Position numbers and translations under genes: made by a program. DNA of 64,000 nucleotides from Actinomycetota bacterium (GTDB taxonomy: Bacteria > Actinomycetota > CADDZG01 > WHSQ01), in contig WHSV01000008.1 in NCBI GenBank assembly GCA_009379915.1, forward strand, positions 1 through 64,000, given 5' to 3'. How positions within the stretch are numbered: the first letter of the stretch is position 1; each line of letters starts with the position of its first letter. Positions 53,141-60,842 of the stretch are shown piece after piece. Below the pieces are notes generated by a model. It saw only the letters and a list, made by a program, of their open reading frames with translations. It was not told the DNA's origin and did no database searches.

Positions 53141-53146
53141 CGAGAC

Positions 53147-53947
53147 CTAAGGCTCGAAGCGCGCGCCCTCGAGGGCGGTTGCGCAGGGGCAGGTTCGTTC
53201 GCCCGGGATCCTCGGGATGAGCGAGAACAGGAGATCCCTCAGCTTCGAGTTGTTCGCGTTGAATACCTCGATGACGGCCTCGTGAGTAACCGCGTCGCTC
53301 TCGCCCTCGACGCCGACGTCGTAATCGGTGATGAGTGCGACGTTGACATAGCAGATCTCGAGCTCGCGGGCGAGGTAGGCCTCGGGGTACTGGGTCATGT
53401 TGATGACCTCCCAACCCGCGTCCTGGAACCATTTCGACTCTGCTCGTGTCGAGAAGCGGGGGCCCTGGATGGTCACGACGGTGCCCCGCTCGTGAATCGT
53501 GATTCCCGTATCCCGGCCCGTGTCGATCGCGAGCGCGCGCAATTCGGGGCAGTAGGGATCGGCGAACGCGATATGGGTGGTCTGAGGGCCGTCGTAGAAC
53601 GTGTCCTTGCGCCCCACGGTTCGATCAACGAGCTGATCGCTCACCACGAAGTCGCCGGGCTTGACGTCTCGCTTGAGCGATCCCGCCGCACAGGGGCCGA
53701 TGATGCGCGTGACTCCGAGCTCTCTCATCGCCCACAGGTTCGCCCTGTAGTTGATCTTGTGGGGTGGTAGTTGGTGCTTGTGTCCGTGCCTGGGGAGGAA
53801 CGCGACCCGCAGCCCGTCGACCTCGCCTACGGCGAACGCCGCCGAGGGCTCGCCGAAGGGCGTGTCAACGTTAACTTCCTCGACATCGTCCAAGAGCGAA
53901 TAGAAGCCGGAGCCTCCGAAGACCCCGACGCCGACGGGCTCGGTCAT
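53147..53947 (-). CDS. mtnP: S-methyl-5'-thioadenosine phosphorylase
   Basis: 266 aa, ATG. Phosphorolyses methylthioadenosine from polyamine or ACC-type pathways to adenine and MTR-1-phosphate. Family motifs: VGVFGGSGFYSLLDDVEEVN, VAFLPRHGHKHQLPPHKINY, VTRIIGPCAAGSLKRDVKPG, GTVVTIQGPRFSTRAES and INMTQYPEAYLARELEICY (methionine specificity segment). Overlaps the FmdB-type gene by 4 nt. Confidence 0.95.
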   Translation of the reverse strand: MTEPVGVGVFGGSGFYSLLDDVEEVNVDTPFGEPSAAFAVGEVDGLRVAFLPRHGHKHQLPPHKINYRANLWAMRELGVTRIIGPCAAGSLKRDVKPGDFVVSDQLVDRTVGRKDTFYDGPQTTHIAFADPYCPELRALAIDTGRDTGITIHERGTVVTIQGPRFSTRAESKWFQDAGWEVINMTQYPEAYLARELEICYVNVALITDYDVGVEGESDAVTHEAVIEVFNANNSKLRDLLFSLIPRIPGERTCPCATALEGARFEP

Positions 53948-54267
53948 TTGTTCGACGACTCCTTCTTCGATGAAGTGGAGGATCCACTCGAACTCGACGA
54001 GGAATCCTTGTGCTTGGTGCCCTGGGAGCCTTCCTTTGTTCGCTTGGAGGACTTTTCAGCCGATTTCGACTGGTTTGCCTGGCTCGATGACTTGCTGTTG
54101 TCGGTCGAGTAGAAGCCCGAGCCCTTGAACACGACGCCCACCGGCGAGTACAACTTCCTTAGGCTTCCCCCGCAAATGGGACAGGTGTCCAGGGGCGGAT
54201 CGGTAAAGCTCTGCCTTGCCTCGGTGCGTTCGCCGCACGCGGTGCAGGCATACTCGTATATCGGCAT
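53944..54267 (-). CDS. FmdB-family zinc-ribbon protein
   Basis: 107 aa, ATG. MPIYEYACTACGERTEARQS and LDTCPICGGSLRKLYSPVGV give the paired CxxC ribbon (Cys8, Cys11, Cys29, Cys32). The FKGSGFYSTDN segment is typical of FmdB proteins. The C-terminal 45 residues are a Ser/Lys-rich disordered tail. Proposed roles are regulatory but unproven. First gene of the FmdB-MtnP-UppP operon. Confidence 0.93.
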   Translation of the reverse strand: MPIYEYACTACGERTEARQSFTDPPLDTCPICGGSLRKLYSPVGVVFKGSGFYSTDNSKSSSQANQSKSAEKSSKRTKEGSQGTKHKDSSSSSSGSSTSSKKESSNK

Positions 54268-54366
54268 TTGTGAATCTTCTCACTAACTTCGGTTGGGAGT
54301 GGCCGCGCCGTAAAGTGACGCTCGAGATCTGTCGAGTTTACGACACAAGGGCGAGGGAGGCTCTAC

Positions 54367-56373
54367 GTGTCTCTGCAGCGACGACTGACGCTGTTCTTCA
54401 TACTCATCGTGATCCTGCCGCTGGCGGCGGCCGGTTTCGTCGTGCAGGACGTCGTGGTCAGAGAGGTCGCGAATAGGGCCGAATCCGCTCTCCGGCCGGC
54501 CGTCAACTCGATCGTGGCCCGCTACAACGAGCGTGTATCGGTGCTTGGGGACGTGACGAGAGCGTCCCTCAGTCAAAACGAGGACTTTGTCGAGATCATC
54601 GAGGGCGACGATCGCTCCAACACCGATGATTTCCTGAAGCGCCGTCTGAATGCCACGAATGGGTTGGACTTCCTGATAGCGCTGAATCCCGGTGAAGACA
54701 TCGCGGGGGCCGCAACCAAACGTGGCTTCTTCCTGCCGGGTTTTTCGCCGCCCACCGTGGACGAGATCATGAGCGCGGATGGAATCGGGCCCGGTTACGT
54801 ACGCACGGAACCTATCGAGGTCGCTTCTCCCGATGACAACGTCGGCTTCATCGTGGGTGGTTTCTGGCTCGACGACACGCTTCTGACGGGCACCTCGCAA
54901 CCGAGTATCGACACCCACCTGGTGGCCGGAGACCGGATCATCGCCTCACCCGCGAACCTCGAGAGGGTGGTGCGCGTGGAGGGAATCGAGGAGGGCACCG
55001 TCGAGGTCGAGGTCGATGGGAACGGGCGGGGAGAGGTCAGCTCGCTCGGTGACGGAGACATGTACGTGCTGGCGTGGACTCCCTTCTCGGAGGTCCAGGG
55101 GCTGGAGCGCAACCTGCTCGGTGCGCTGGTGGGTCTCTTGCTCTTGGCCGTGATCGCGACGGCCGTGCTTGCATACGTGTTGGCCCGGCTCATCGCAAGG
55201 CCCCTCGAGGAGCTCACCGAGGGTGCCCGCGCGATCGCCGGCGGCCGCTTCGATCACCGGATCCCGGTTCGTTCCAAGGACGAGGTCGGCCAACTCGCTC
55301 TCTCCTTCAACGAGATGAGTGACCATCTCGATACGACCATCACGGACCTCGAGTCCTCCCGGGACCAGCTCCAGCGAGCCGTCGACCGGGTGGGCGCGAC
55401 GCTGCGCTCCACGCACGACATGGGGCAGATTCTCGACTCGATTCTGAGCACCGCGTCGGACGCGGTTCTCGCCGAGGCCGGTTCTCTGTGGCTCTTTACC
55501 GGGACGCGCGATGAGCTCTACCCCGCGTTGTCGCGCGGGACCGACGAGGTCGCTCTCGACAGACTGCGGGTCGGCGAGGGGATCGTGGGGCTCGCCGCGG
55601 AGCGCGGCATAACCGTGATGCTTCCGGCTGAGGATGGGGGGCCGAAACCCTCGCGCAACGAACCGCGCTTCCCGGTAACGCTCGCCGTTCCGTTGTACAG
55701 CTCGCAGAGAGTCACCGGCGTCATAGTCCTGTACCGAGAGGGCGCATTCCCGTTCGACAGCAAGGATCTCGATACGGTCGTGTTCCTCGCCGAGCAGGGT
55801 GGAGTTGCAATCGAGAACGTGCTCTTGCACGAGGATGCACAACGCCTTTCGCTCACCGACGGATTGACCGGAGTCTGGAACCGCAGGTATTTGCAGATGC
55901 AGTTCAAGCAGACCCTGGCGAGCGCCAACCGGTTCGACCGTCCCTTCAGCGTCCTGCTGTTGGACCTCGACAACTTCAAGGATGTCAACGACACCTTCGG
56001 TCACCAGCGGGGCGATGCGATCCTGATCGAGTTCGCACAACGTGTAAGCGCCGCTCTGCGCGAGATCGACACCTTCGTTCGATACGGCGGCGAGGAATTC
56101 GTTTGTCTGCTGTCCGAGACGGACATCTCGGGGGCGCGCACGACCGCGGAAAAGATCCGCCAGACGATCTCAAACGACCCGTTCACCGCGGTGGGCGAGG
56201 AGCCTGTATCTCTCACCGTGTCCATCGGAGTTGCCTGCTATCCGCTCCACGGAAACGGGTATCAATCGCTGATCGAGGCGGCCGACCAGGCCCTGTACCG
56301 GGCCAAAGAGGAGGGCCGTGACTGCGTCCGTGTGGCGAAGAGGCCCGCTCCCGGCCTACATTTGGCCACCTAG
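54367..56373 (+). CDS. Membrane diguanylate cyclase (Cache-HAMP-GAF-GGDEF)
   Basis: 668 aa, GTG start. Helix 1 at 8-26 (LFFILIVILPLAAAGFVVQD), an external Cache-like sensor at about 30-245, helix 2 at 250-272, HAMP at 270-325 (LARLIARPLEELTEGARAIA), GAF at 345-485 (TASDAVLAEAGSLWLFTGTR) and GGDEF at 500-660. The active site is RYGGEEF near 574-578, and an RxxD inhibitory site (REID) lies five residues before it, so the enzyme should make c-di-GMP with product inhibition. No EAL domain. Upstream of galU, which hints at polysaccharide control. Confidence 0.94.
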   Translation: MSLQRRLTLFFILIVILPLAAAGFVVQDVVVREVANRAESALRPAVNSIVARYNERVSVLGDVTRASLSQNEDFVEIIEGDDRSNTDDFLKRRLNATNGLDFLIALNPGEDIAGAATKRGFFLPGFSPPTVDEIMSADGIGPGYVRTEPIEVASPDDNVGFIVGGFWLDDTLLTGTSQPSIDTHLVAGDRIIASPANLERVVRVEGIEEGTVEVEVDGNGRGEVSSLGDGDMYVLAWTPFSEVQGLERNLLGALVGLLLLAVIATAVLAYVLARLIARPLEELTEGARAIAGGRFDHRIPVRSKDEVGQLALSFNEMSDHLDTTITDLESSRDQLQRAVDRVGATLRSTHDMGQILDSILSTASDAVLAEAGSLWLFTGTRDELYPALSRGTDEVALDRLRVGEGIVGLAAERGITVMLPAEDGGPKPSRNEPRFPVTLAVPLYSSQRVTGVIVLYREGAFPFDSKDLDTVVFLAEQGGVAIENVLLHEDAQRLSLTDGLTGVWNRRYLQMQFKQTLASANRFDRPFSVLLLDLDNFKDVNDTFGHQRGDAILIEFAQRVSAALREIDTFVRYGGEEFVCLLSETDISGARTTAEKIRQTISNDPFTAVGEEPVSLTVSIGVACYPLHGNGYQSLIEAADQALYRAKEEGRDCVRVAKRPAPGLHLAT

Positions 56374-56394
56374 CTCGCAACAGAGGAGAGACCG

Positions 56395-57279
56395 TTGACC
56401 GTTCGCAAGGCCGTCATTCCCGCGGCCGGACTTGGGACCAGGTTCCTTCCGGCGACCAAGGCGCAACCGAAGGAGATGCTCCCGGTGGTCGACAAGCCCG
56501 GGATCCAGTACATCGTCGAGGACGCGGTGAGAGCGGGGATCGAGGACATCCTCGTGATCACGAGCCGTGGGAAATCCGTTATCGAGGACCACTTCGACCG
56601 GGCCCTCGAGCTGGAGCACCACCTCGAGGCCGCCGGAAAGCTCGACGAGCTCGAGGAGGTGCGCGCGCTCGGCGAGATGGCCAACATGCACTTCGTACGG
56701 CAGAAGCAGCCACTTGGGTTCGGCCATGCCGTGTCGGTTGCCCGTGCTCATGTCGGCAACGAGCCCTTCGTCGTGATGGTTGGAGACGAGATCGTTCCAG
56801 AGCGACGCGAGGGAGAGAAGCTGTTTCTCCCGCGCATGCTGGAATGCTACGAGCAGACGAAGTCGAGTGTGGTCGCGGTGCAGCGAATGCCCCACGAGGA
56901 GATCTCGTCGTACGGTGTCGTCGACCCTGGTGGCTGGGCCGCAGAGGACCTCGTTCAGATGAAGGGCATGATCGAGAAACCTTCGGCGGAGGACGCTCCC
57001 TCGGACATGGGTTCGGTGGGCCACTACGTGTTGAGTCCCGAGATCTTCGACGCGATCGATCAGACCTCGGCCGGCGTGGGCGGCGAGATCCAACTCACCG
57101 ACGCCATCAACCTGCTCGCGAAAGAGAGGGCCGTCTACGCGTATGTGCACGAGGGACCGATCTACGACGTCGGCAAGAAGCTTGACTATCTGAAGGCGTC
57201 GATCGAACTGGCGTTGCGACGAGACGATCTAGCAAAGCCTTTGCAGGAGTACCTCAACGAGGTTGCGAGCCGAGGGTAG
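56395..57279 (+). CDS. galU: UTP-glucose-1-phosphate uridylyltransferase
   Basis: 294 aa, TTG start after GAGGAGAGACCG. Makes UDP-glucose for polysaccharides and glycolipids. VIPAAGLGTRFLPATKAQPK, EMLPVVDKPGIQYIVEDAVR, VMVGDEIVPE, EISSYGVVDPGGW, MIEKPSAEDAPSDMGSVGHY and GGEIQLTDAINLL are all present. Its TAG stop overlaps the moeA GTG by one base; galU-moeA adjacency is common in actinobacteria. Confidence 0.97.
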   Translation: MTVRKAVIPAAGLGTRFLPATKAQPKEMLPVVDKPGIQYIVEDAVRAGIEDILVITSRGKSVIEDHFDRALELEHHLEAAGKLDELEEVRALGEMANMHFVRQKQPLGFGHAVSVARAHVGNEPFVVMVGDEIVPERREGEKLFLPRMLECYEQTKSSVVAVQRMPHEEISSYGVVDPGGWAAEDLVQMKGMIEKPSAEDAPSDMGSVGHYVLSPEIFDAIDQTSAGVGGEIQLTDAINLLAKERAVYAYVHEGPIYDVGKKLDYLKASIELALRRDDLAKPLQEYLNEVASRG

Positions 57280-58514
57280 TGGTCGATGTGAGCTTTGCCA
57301 ATCTTCTGAGCGTCGACGATGCGCGCGCCCGGGTGCTTGGATCGGTTGAGCCTCTCGCGACCGAAGAGGTATCGCTGCACGACGCGCTCGGACTCGTGAC
57401 GGCCACGGAGGTTCACGCGCCACATCCGTTGCCACGCTTCGACAACTCGGCCATGGACGGTTACGCGGTGATCGCCGAAGATACGTCGGGGGCGGGGGAG
57501 TACTCACCGGTCGAGCTCGAGGTCGTCGGTGAAGTGCGCGCGGGAGGTTCCGATGAAGTCGTCGTCGAGCCGGGGACCGCCGCCCGAATCATGACCGGAG
57601 CGCCGCTCCCACCGGGGGCGGACGCGATCGTCATCGTCGAGGTGACGGAGGAGAAGGACGGCAAGGTGCTCGTCAAAGCCTCGGCCGGGAAAGGCCAGCA
57701 CGTGCGACCCGCGGGCGACGATCTCGACGAGGGCGAGGTTCTCGTCCCGGCCGGGCTCGAGCTCGGTCCCGGAGAGCTGGCACTCCTGGGCTCGATGGGG
57801 ATGACCCCCGTCGAGGTCAGGCGGGGGCCGCGCGTCGCGCTGCTCGTAACCGGTGACGAGCTGGTCGACCCGGAGGAGGAGCCGGGCCCGGGCCAAATCA
57901 GGGATTCCAACCAACTGGCCTTGCTCGCACTTCTCGAGCGGGCGGGCGCTCGCCCGGTGTTGTCCGAGCGCGTTCCCGACAGACGCGAGGCCGTGGTCGA
58001 CGCTTTCAGGCGCGCCGCGGAGTCGGCCGACCTCGTGGTGTCGTCCGGAGGCGTCGCCGTCGGTAAATACGACTTCGTCAAGGACGTGGTCGAGGAGCTG
58101 GGCCACATCGAGCTGTGGCGCGTCGCGATGCAACCCGGCAAGCCGGTGGTGCTCGGCTCGGTCAAGGGCGTCGCCTTCCTCGGGTTGCCGGGAAATCCGG
58201 TTTCGGTGCACGTCGGGTTCGAACAGTTCGTTCGTCCGGCGATTCGCAGGATGCGCGGGTGCAGTTCGCTGCTCAGACCGACGCTCGACGCCACCTTGAC
58301 CGAGACCGTCACCAAGCGACCCGGGCGGCTCCACTTCGTTCGAGTTCGGCTCGCGAATCGTGACGGAGAGTGGTTCGCCACTCCGACCGGCCCCCAGGGC
58401 AGCCACATTCAATCGAGCCTCGTCGATTGCCACGGAGTCGCTCGATTCGAGCGAGAGGGAGCCAAGTTGGACGAGGGACGGCGGGTCACGGTCGAGCTCT
58501 GGAGGCTTCCGTGA
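57279..58514 (+). CDS. moeA: Molybdopterin molybdotransferase
   Basis: 411 aa, GTG. Inserts molybdate into adenylylated molybdopterin. [80 protein letters not shown] and [20 protein letters not shown] follow the standard MoeA order of domains. Overlaps moaC by 4 nt (GTGA), giving a cofactor operon with galU upstream. Confidence 0.96.
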   Translation: MVDVSFANLLSVDDARARVLGSVEPLATEEVSLHDALGLVTATEVHAPHPLPRFDNSAMDGYAVIAEDTSGAGEYSPVELEVVGEVRAGGSDEVVVEPGTAARIMTGAPLPPGADAIVIVEVTEEKDGKVLVKASAGKGQHVRPAGDDLDEGEVLVPAGLELGPGELALLGSMGMTPVEVRRGPRVALLVTGDELVDPEEEPGPGQIRDSNQLALLALLERAGARPVLSERVPDRREAVVDAFRRAAESADLVVSSGGVAVGKYDFVKDVVEELGHIELWRVAMQPGKPVVLGSVKGVAFLGLPGNPVSVHVGFEQFVRPAIRRMRGCSSLLRPTLDATLTETVTKRPGRLHFVRVRLANRDGEWFATPTGPQGSHIQSSLVDCHGVARFEREGAKLDEGRRVTVELWRLP

Positions 58515-58978
58515 ACGAGAGGCATCCCGAGGCGGAAGCTCGCATGGTGGACGTCACGGCCAAGAACGTGACCGATCGAGAGGCGCTGGCGGCCGGCTCG
58601 GTGCTGATGAGTCCCGCCACGGCCGACCTGGTTTTCGAACGGCGGCTGGACAAGGGGGACGCGCTCGAAGTGGCGCGCATCGCGGGCATCATGGCTGCGA
58701 AGAAGACGTCGGAGCTAATCCCGCTCTGTCATCCGATCGCCATCGGAGCGGTCGAGGTGACATTCGATCGCTCGGCCGGGGGGGTCGAGATCGAGGCACT
58801 CGTCCGCACTTCAGAGCGAACCGGAGTCGAGATGGAGGCGCTGAGCGCGGTCAGCGTGGCGGCGCTCACCATCTACGACATGGTGAAGGGAACCGAACGA
58901 GCCGTTGCCATCACCGACGTGCGGTTGCTTCGCAAGTCGGGAGGCCGCTCCGGCCTCTGGGAGCGCGACCAGCGGTGA
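58511..58978 (+). CDS. moaC: Cyclic pyranopterin monophosphate synthase
   Basis: 155 aa from GTG 58511; the longer frame antisense-overlaps nothing but lies inside moeA and is rejected. Catalyses the second half of cyclic pyranopterin formation after MoaA. Signature: [72 protein letters not shown]. Usual length. moaA and moaE are not in the window. Confidence 0.96.
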   Translation: MNERHPEAEARMVDVTAKNVTDREALAAGSVLMSPATADLVFERRLDKGDALEVARIAGIMAAKKTSELIPLCHPIAIGAVEVTFDRSAGGVEIEALVRTSERTGVEMEALSAVSVAALTIYDMVKGTERAVAITDVRLLRKSGGRSGLWERDQR

Positions 58979-58979
58979 G

Positions 58980-59144
58980 CTAGTTCTCGTCGTTCTGGGC
59001 GGGCCTTTTCAGGAACGCGGTCATACCGAGTTGCTGGCTCTCGAGGACCTGAACGAGGTCCCATCCCTCCTCGCCCCACTGGTTGAGAATCTCCTGAAGC
59101 GCGTGCGAGATCAGCGGAACCGTCGTGTACTCCCACTTCTGCAC
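58980..59144 (-). CDS. DUF4177-like small protein
   Basis: 54 aa from GTG 59142-59144 with AGGGAG upstream. VQKWEYTTVPLISHALQEIL, then NQWGEEGWDLVQVLESQQLG and TAFLKRP: the KWEY...LNxxGxEGWELV pattern of DUF4177. Function unknown. Convergent with moaC, stops one base apart. Confidence 0.85.
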   Translation of the reverse strand: MQKWEYTTVPLISHALQEILNQWGEEGWDLVQVLESQQLGMTAFLKRPAQNDEN

Positions 59145-59191
59145 AGCGTTGCTCCCTTCGGTCTTCGGCGAACCACTTAGTGTTGCGCGCC

Positions 59192-59542
59192 ATGGCGGAA
59201 CAGATCGTTGTCGAGTCGTCCGGCAGGATAGTCGCTCACGACGTGAGGTGGGCGAGGACGCTGGCCGAGCGCTCAAAGGGCCTCATCGGCTCACCTCCAC
59301 CGACCGCCGGCCAGGCGCTCGTCATCGAGCCGGGGAAGCAGGTTCACACCCTCCGTATGAGTTACCCGATCGACGTCATTTTCGTGGACCGCGACTGGAA
59401 GGTGCGTCACGTCGTGCGGACGATGGCGCGGCGCCGCATGAGCAAGTTCGTGTTCGGGTCCCGCTTCGTAATCGAAATGGCGTCCGGCTCCCTTTCGGAC
59501 GAGGTAAAGCCGGGCACTCAACTGAGATTGGTCGACTCATGA
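59192..59542 (+). CDS. DUF192-family protein
   Basis: 116 aa from ATG 59192. ARTLAERSKGLIGSPPPTAG, LVIEPGKQVHTLRMSYPIDV, IFVDRDWKVRHVVRTMARR and the C-terminal FVIEMASGSLSDEVKPGTQL match DUF192, whose function is unknown. Divergent from the DUF4177 gene (47 bp between starts), so the short gap must hold both promoters. Confidence 0.9.
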   Translation: MAEQIVVESSGRIVAHDVRWARTLAERSKGLIGSPPPTAGQALVIEPGKQVHTLRMSYPIDVIFVDRDWKVRHVVRTMARRRMSKFVFGSRFVIEMASGSLSDEVKPGTQLRLVDS

Positions 59543-59689
59543 ACCCCGGAGCACCACGCCCTGCGCACGGTCGTAGTTCGCAACCAATCGCGGCGGAAGC
59601 CGGAGCCTCACGTGATTGGGGGTGAAATCGCGGTAGGCGACGTCTAATATGACCTCCTACTATTCCCGTAGTAATTGACCGGAGGGGAC

Positions 59690-60748
59690 TTGACCAAGCG
59701 ACGCGGACGGCACCTTGCGCGTGTGCTCTTGATGCTCGCTCTGTTGCTGGTGCCGGTAGCCTGCACCGAGGGGGAGACCCAGGGCTCCGAGCAGGAGGCG
59801 GAACCGGCGCCTCAGTTCACGGGAAGGATGCTCACCACAGGGGGGCTCCGCGATCCCGCAATGCAGGTCCACGACCTGGCCGCGGACACGACCGAGCGCG
59901 TCCGGTTGCCGGGCGACCCGAGAGTTGTCGATGCCTTCTGGAACGAGTCCGGTGATGCCGCCTACGTCCTCGCGGAGGCTGAAGAAACGGGGCTCATCCT
60001 CGAGATCGGTTCCGATGGTAGGGCCCGGCGACTGGGCGAGGCTCTGCCCGGGCATGCGAACACTGCAGATCTCGGAGGCTCACTCCTTCTGGCTCCCGTT
60101 TGCCGGCGGACAGACCCCTCGATTCTGGTGATGGATGTCGAGGGGCCTCTGAAATGGAAGAAGGTCGCATCCGGCTGCAGCGGTGCCCTCTCGCCGGACG
60201 GTCAAGAGGTCGTCTACTCGCCGGACGCCCGCACGCTGTGGACGATTGCGGCTTCGGGCCGGGGTCGCACGCGCAAGTTCGCCGATCTGGAGGAACTCAC
60301 GGGAGTCGAGCCCGATGACGTACCTCTGGCGCGCGTCGAAAACATCGATTGGGGCGACGGAGGCATCGCAATCGAGGTGTCCATCGCGGACCGCTTGCTT
60401 GCAGTGGTGGCGGGTGAAGACGGGAGCCTCGAGGCGATCGCCGGGGATCCCGGCGTCAACGAGCTCGAACTTACATGGCAACCCGACGGCGACCAGCTCG
60501 CAGTCGTGACGTTCAGCTCGGCGTTCAACGATGCCGAGGCCGTCCTTCGCATGATCGATGCGGACCAGCAAGAGGGCCAGGTCGTGGCCATCGACCCGAG
60601 CCGCTTCTTCAACATGACCTGGTCGCCCAACGGCGACTACCTCGTCGTGACGACGTCCGATGGGCGGTGGTTGTTCGCCGATGCCGAGGGCAACTGGCTG
60701 AAAAGCGAACATATCGTAGCCGCCGGCACGCTCGATTGGGCGCCGTGA
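59690..60748 (+). CDS. Lipoprotein with beta-propeller-like repeats
   Basis: 352 aa, TTG start with GGAGGGGAC immediately upstream. Signal LARVLLMLALLLVPVAC gives a lipobox with Cys25. The mature part has WD/PD40-like blades: VVDAFWNESGDAAYVLAEAE, GCSGALSPDGQEVVYSPDAR, LELTWQPDGDQLAVVTFSSA, FNMTWSPNGDYLVVTTSDGR. Extracytoplasmic, tethered to the membrane. It precedes an FtsX-type permease and its ATPase in one operon, so it may be the substrate-facing component of that transporter. Confidence 0.88.
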   Translation: MTKRRGRHLARVLLMLALLLVPVACTEGETQGSEQEAEPAPQFTGRMLTTGGLRDPAMQVHDLAADTTERVRLPGDPRVVDAFWNESGDAAYVLAEAEETGLILEIGSDGRARRLGEALPGHANTADLGGSLLLAPVCRRTDPSILVMDVEGPLKWKKVASGCSGALSPDGQEVVYSPDARTLWTIAASGRGRTRKFADLEELTGVEPDDVPLARVENIDWGDGGIAIEVSIADRLLAVVAGEDGSLEAIAGDPGVNELELTWQPDGDQLAVVTFSSAFNDAEAVLRMIDADQQEGQVVAIDPSRFFNMTWSPNGDYLVVTTSDGRWLFADAEGNWLKSEHIVAAGTLDWAP

Positions 60749-60750
60749 GC

Positions 60751-60840
60751 GCGGGGCGGGCTCGGCCGGACCGCAGGATGGCGGGGCGGGCTCGGCCGGA
60801 CCGCAGGATGGCGGGGCGGGCTCGGCCGGACGGCAGGTCG
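60751..60840 (+). repeat. Three tandem 30-bp repeats between lipoprotein and permease genes
   Basis: Units 60751-60780 and 60781-60810 are identical; 60811-60840 differs at three positions near its end. Each begins GCGGGGCGGGCTCGGCCGGA, and the identical units end CGCAGGATG. The array fills the whole gap from the lipoprotein stop to the permease GTG. Because 30 is a multiple of 3, the repeats keep an open frame; from ATG 60778 it reads MAGRARPDRR, MAGRARPDGRSP and stops with a TGA overlapping the permease start (GTGA). Confidence 0.92.
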
Positions 60841-60842
60841 CC

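Noticed and set aside
60751-60840. CRISPR-like array
   Set aside because: Units are directly adjacent without spacers and no cas genes are present; simple tandem duplication. No CRISPR array was seen elsewhere.
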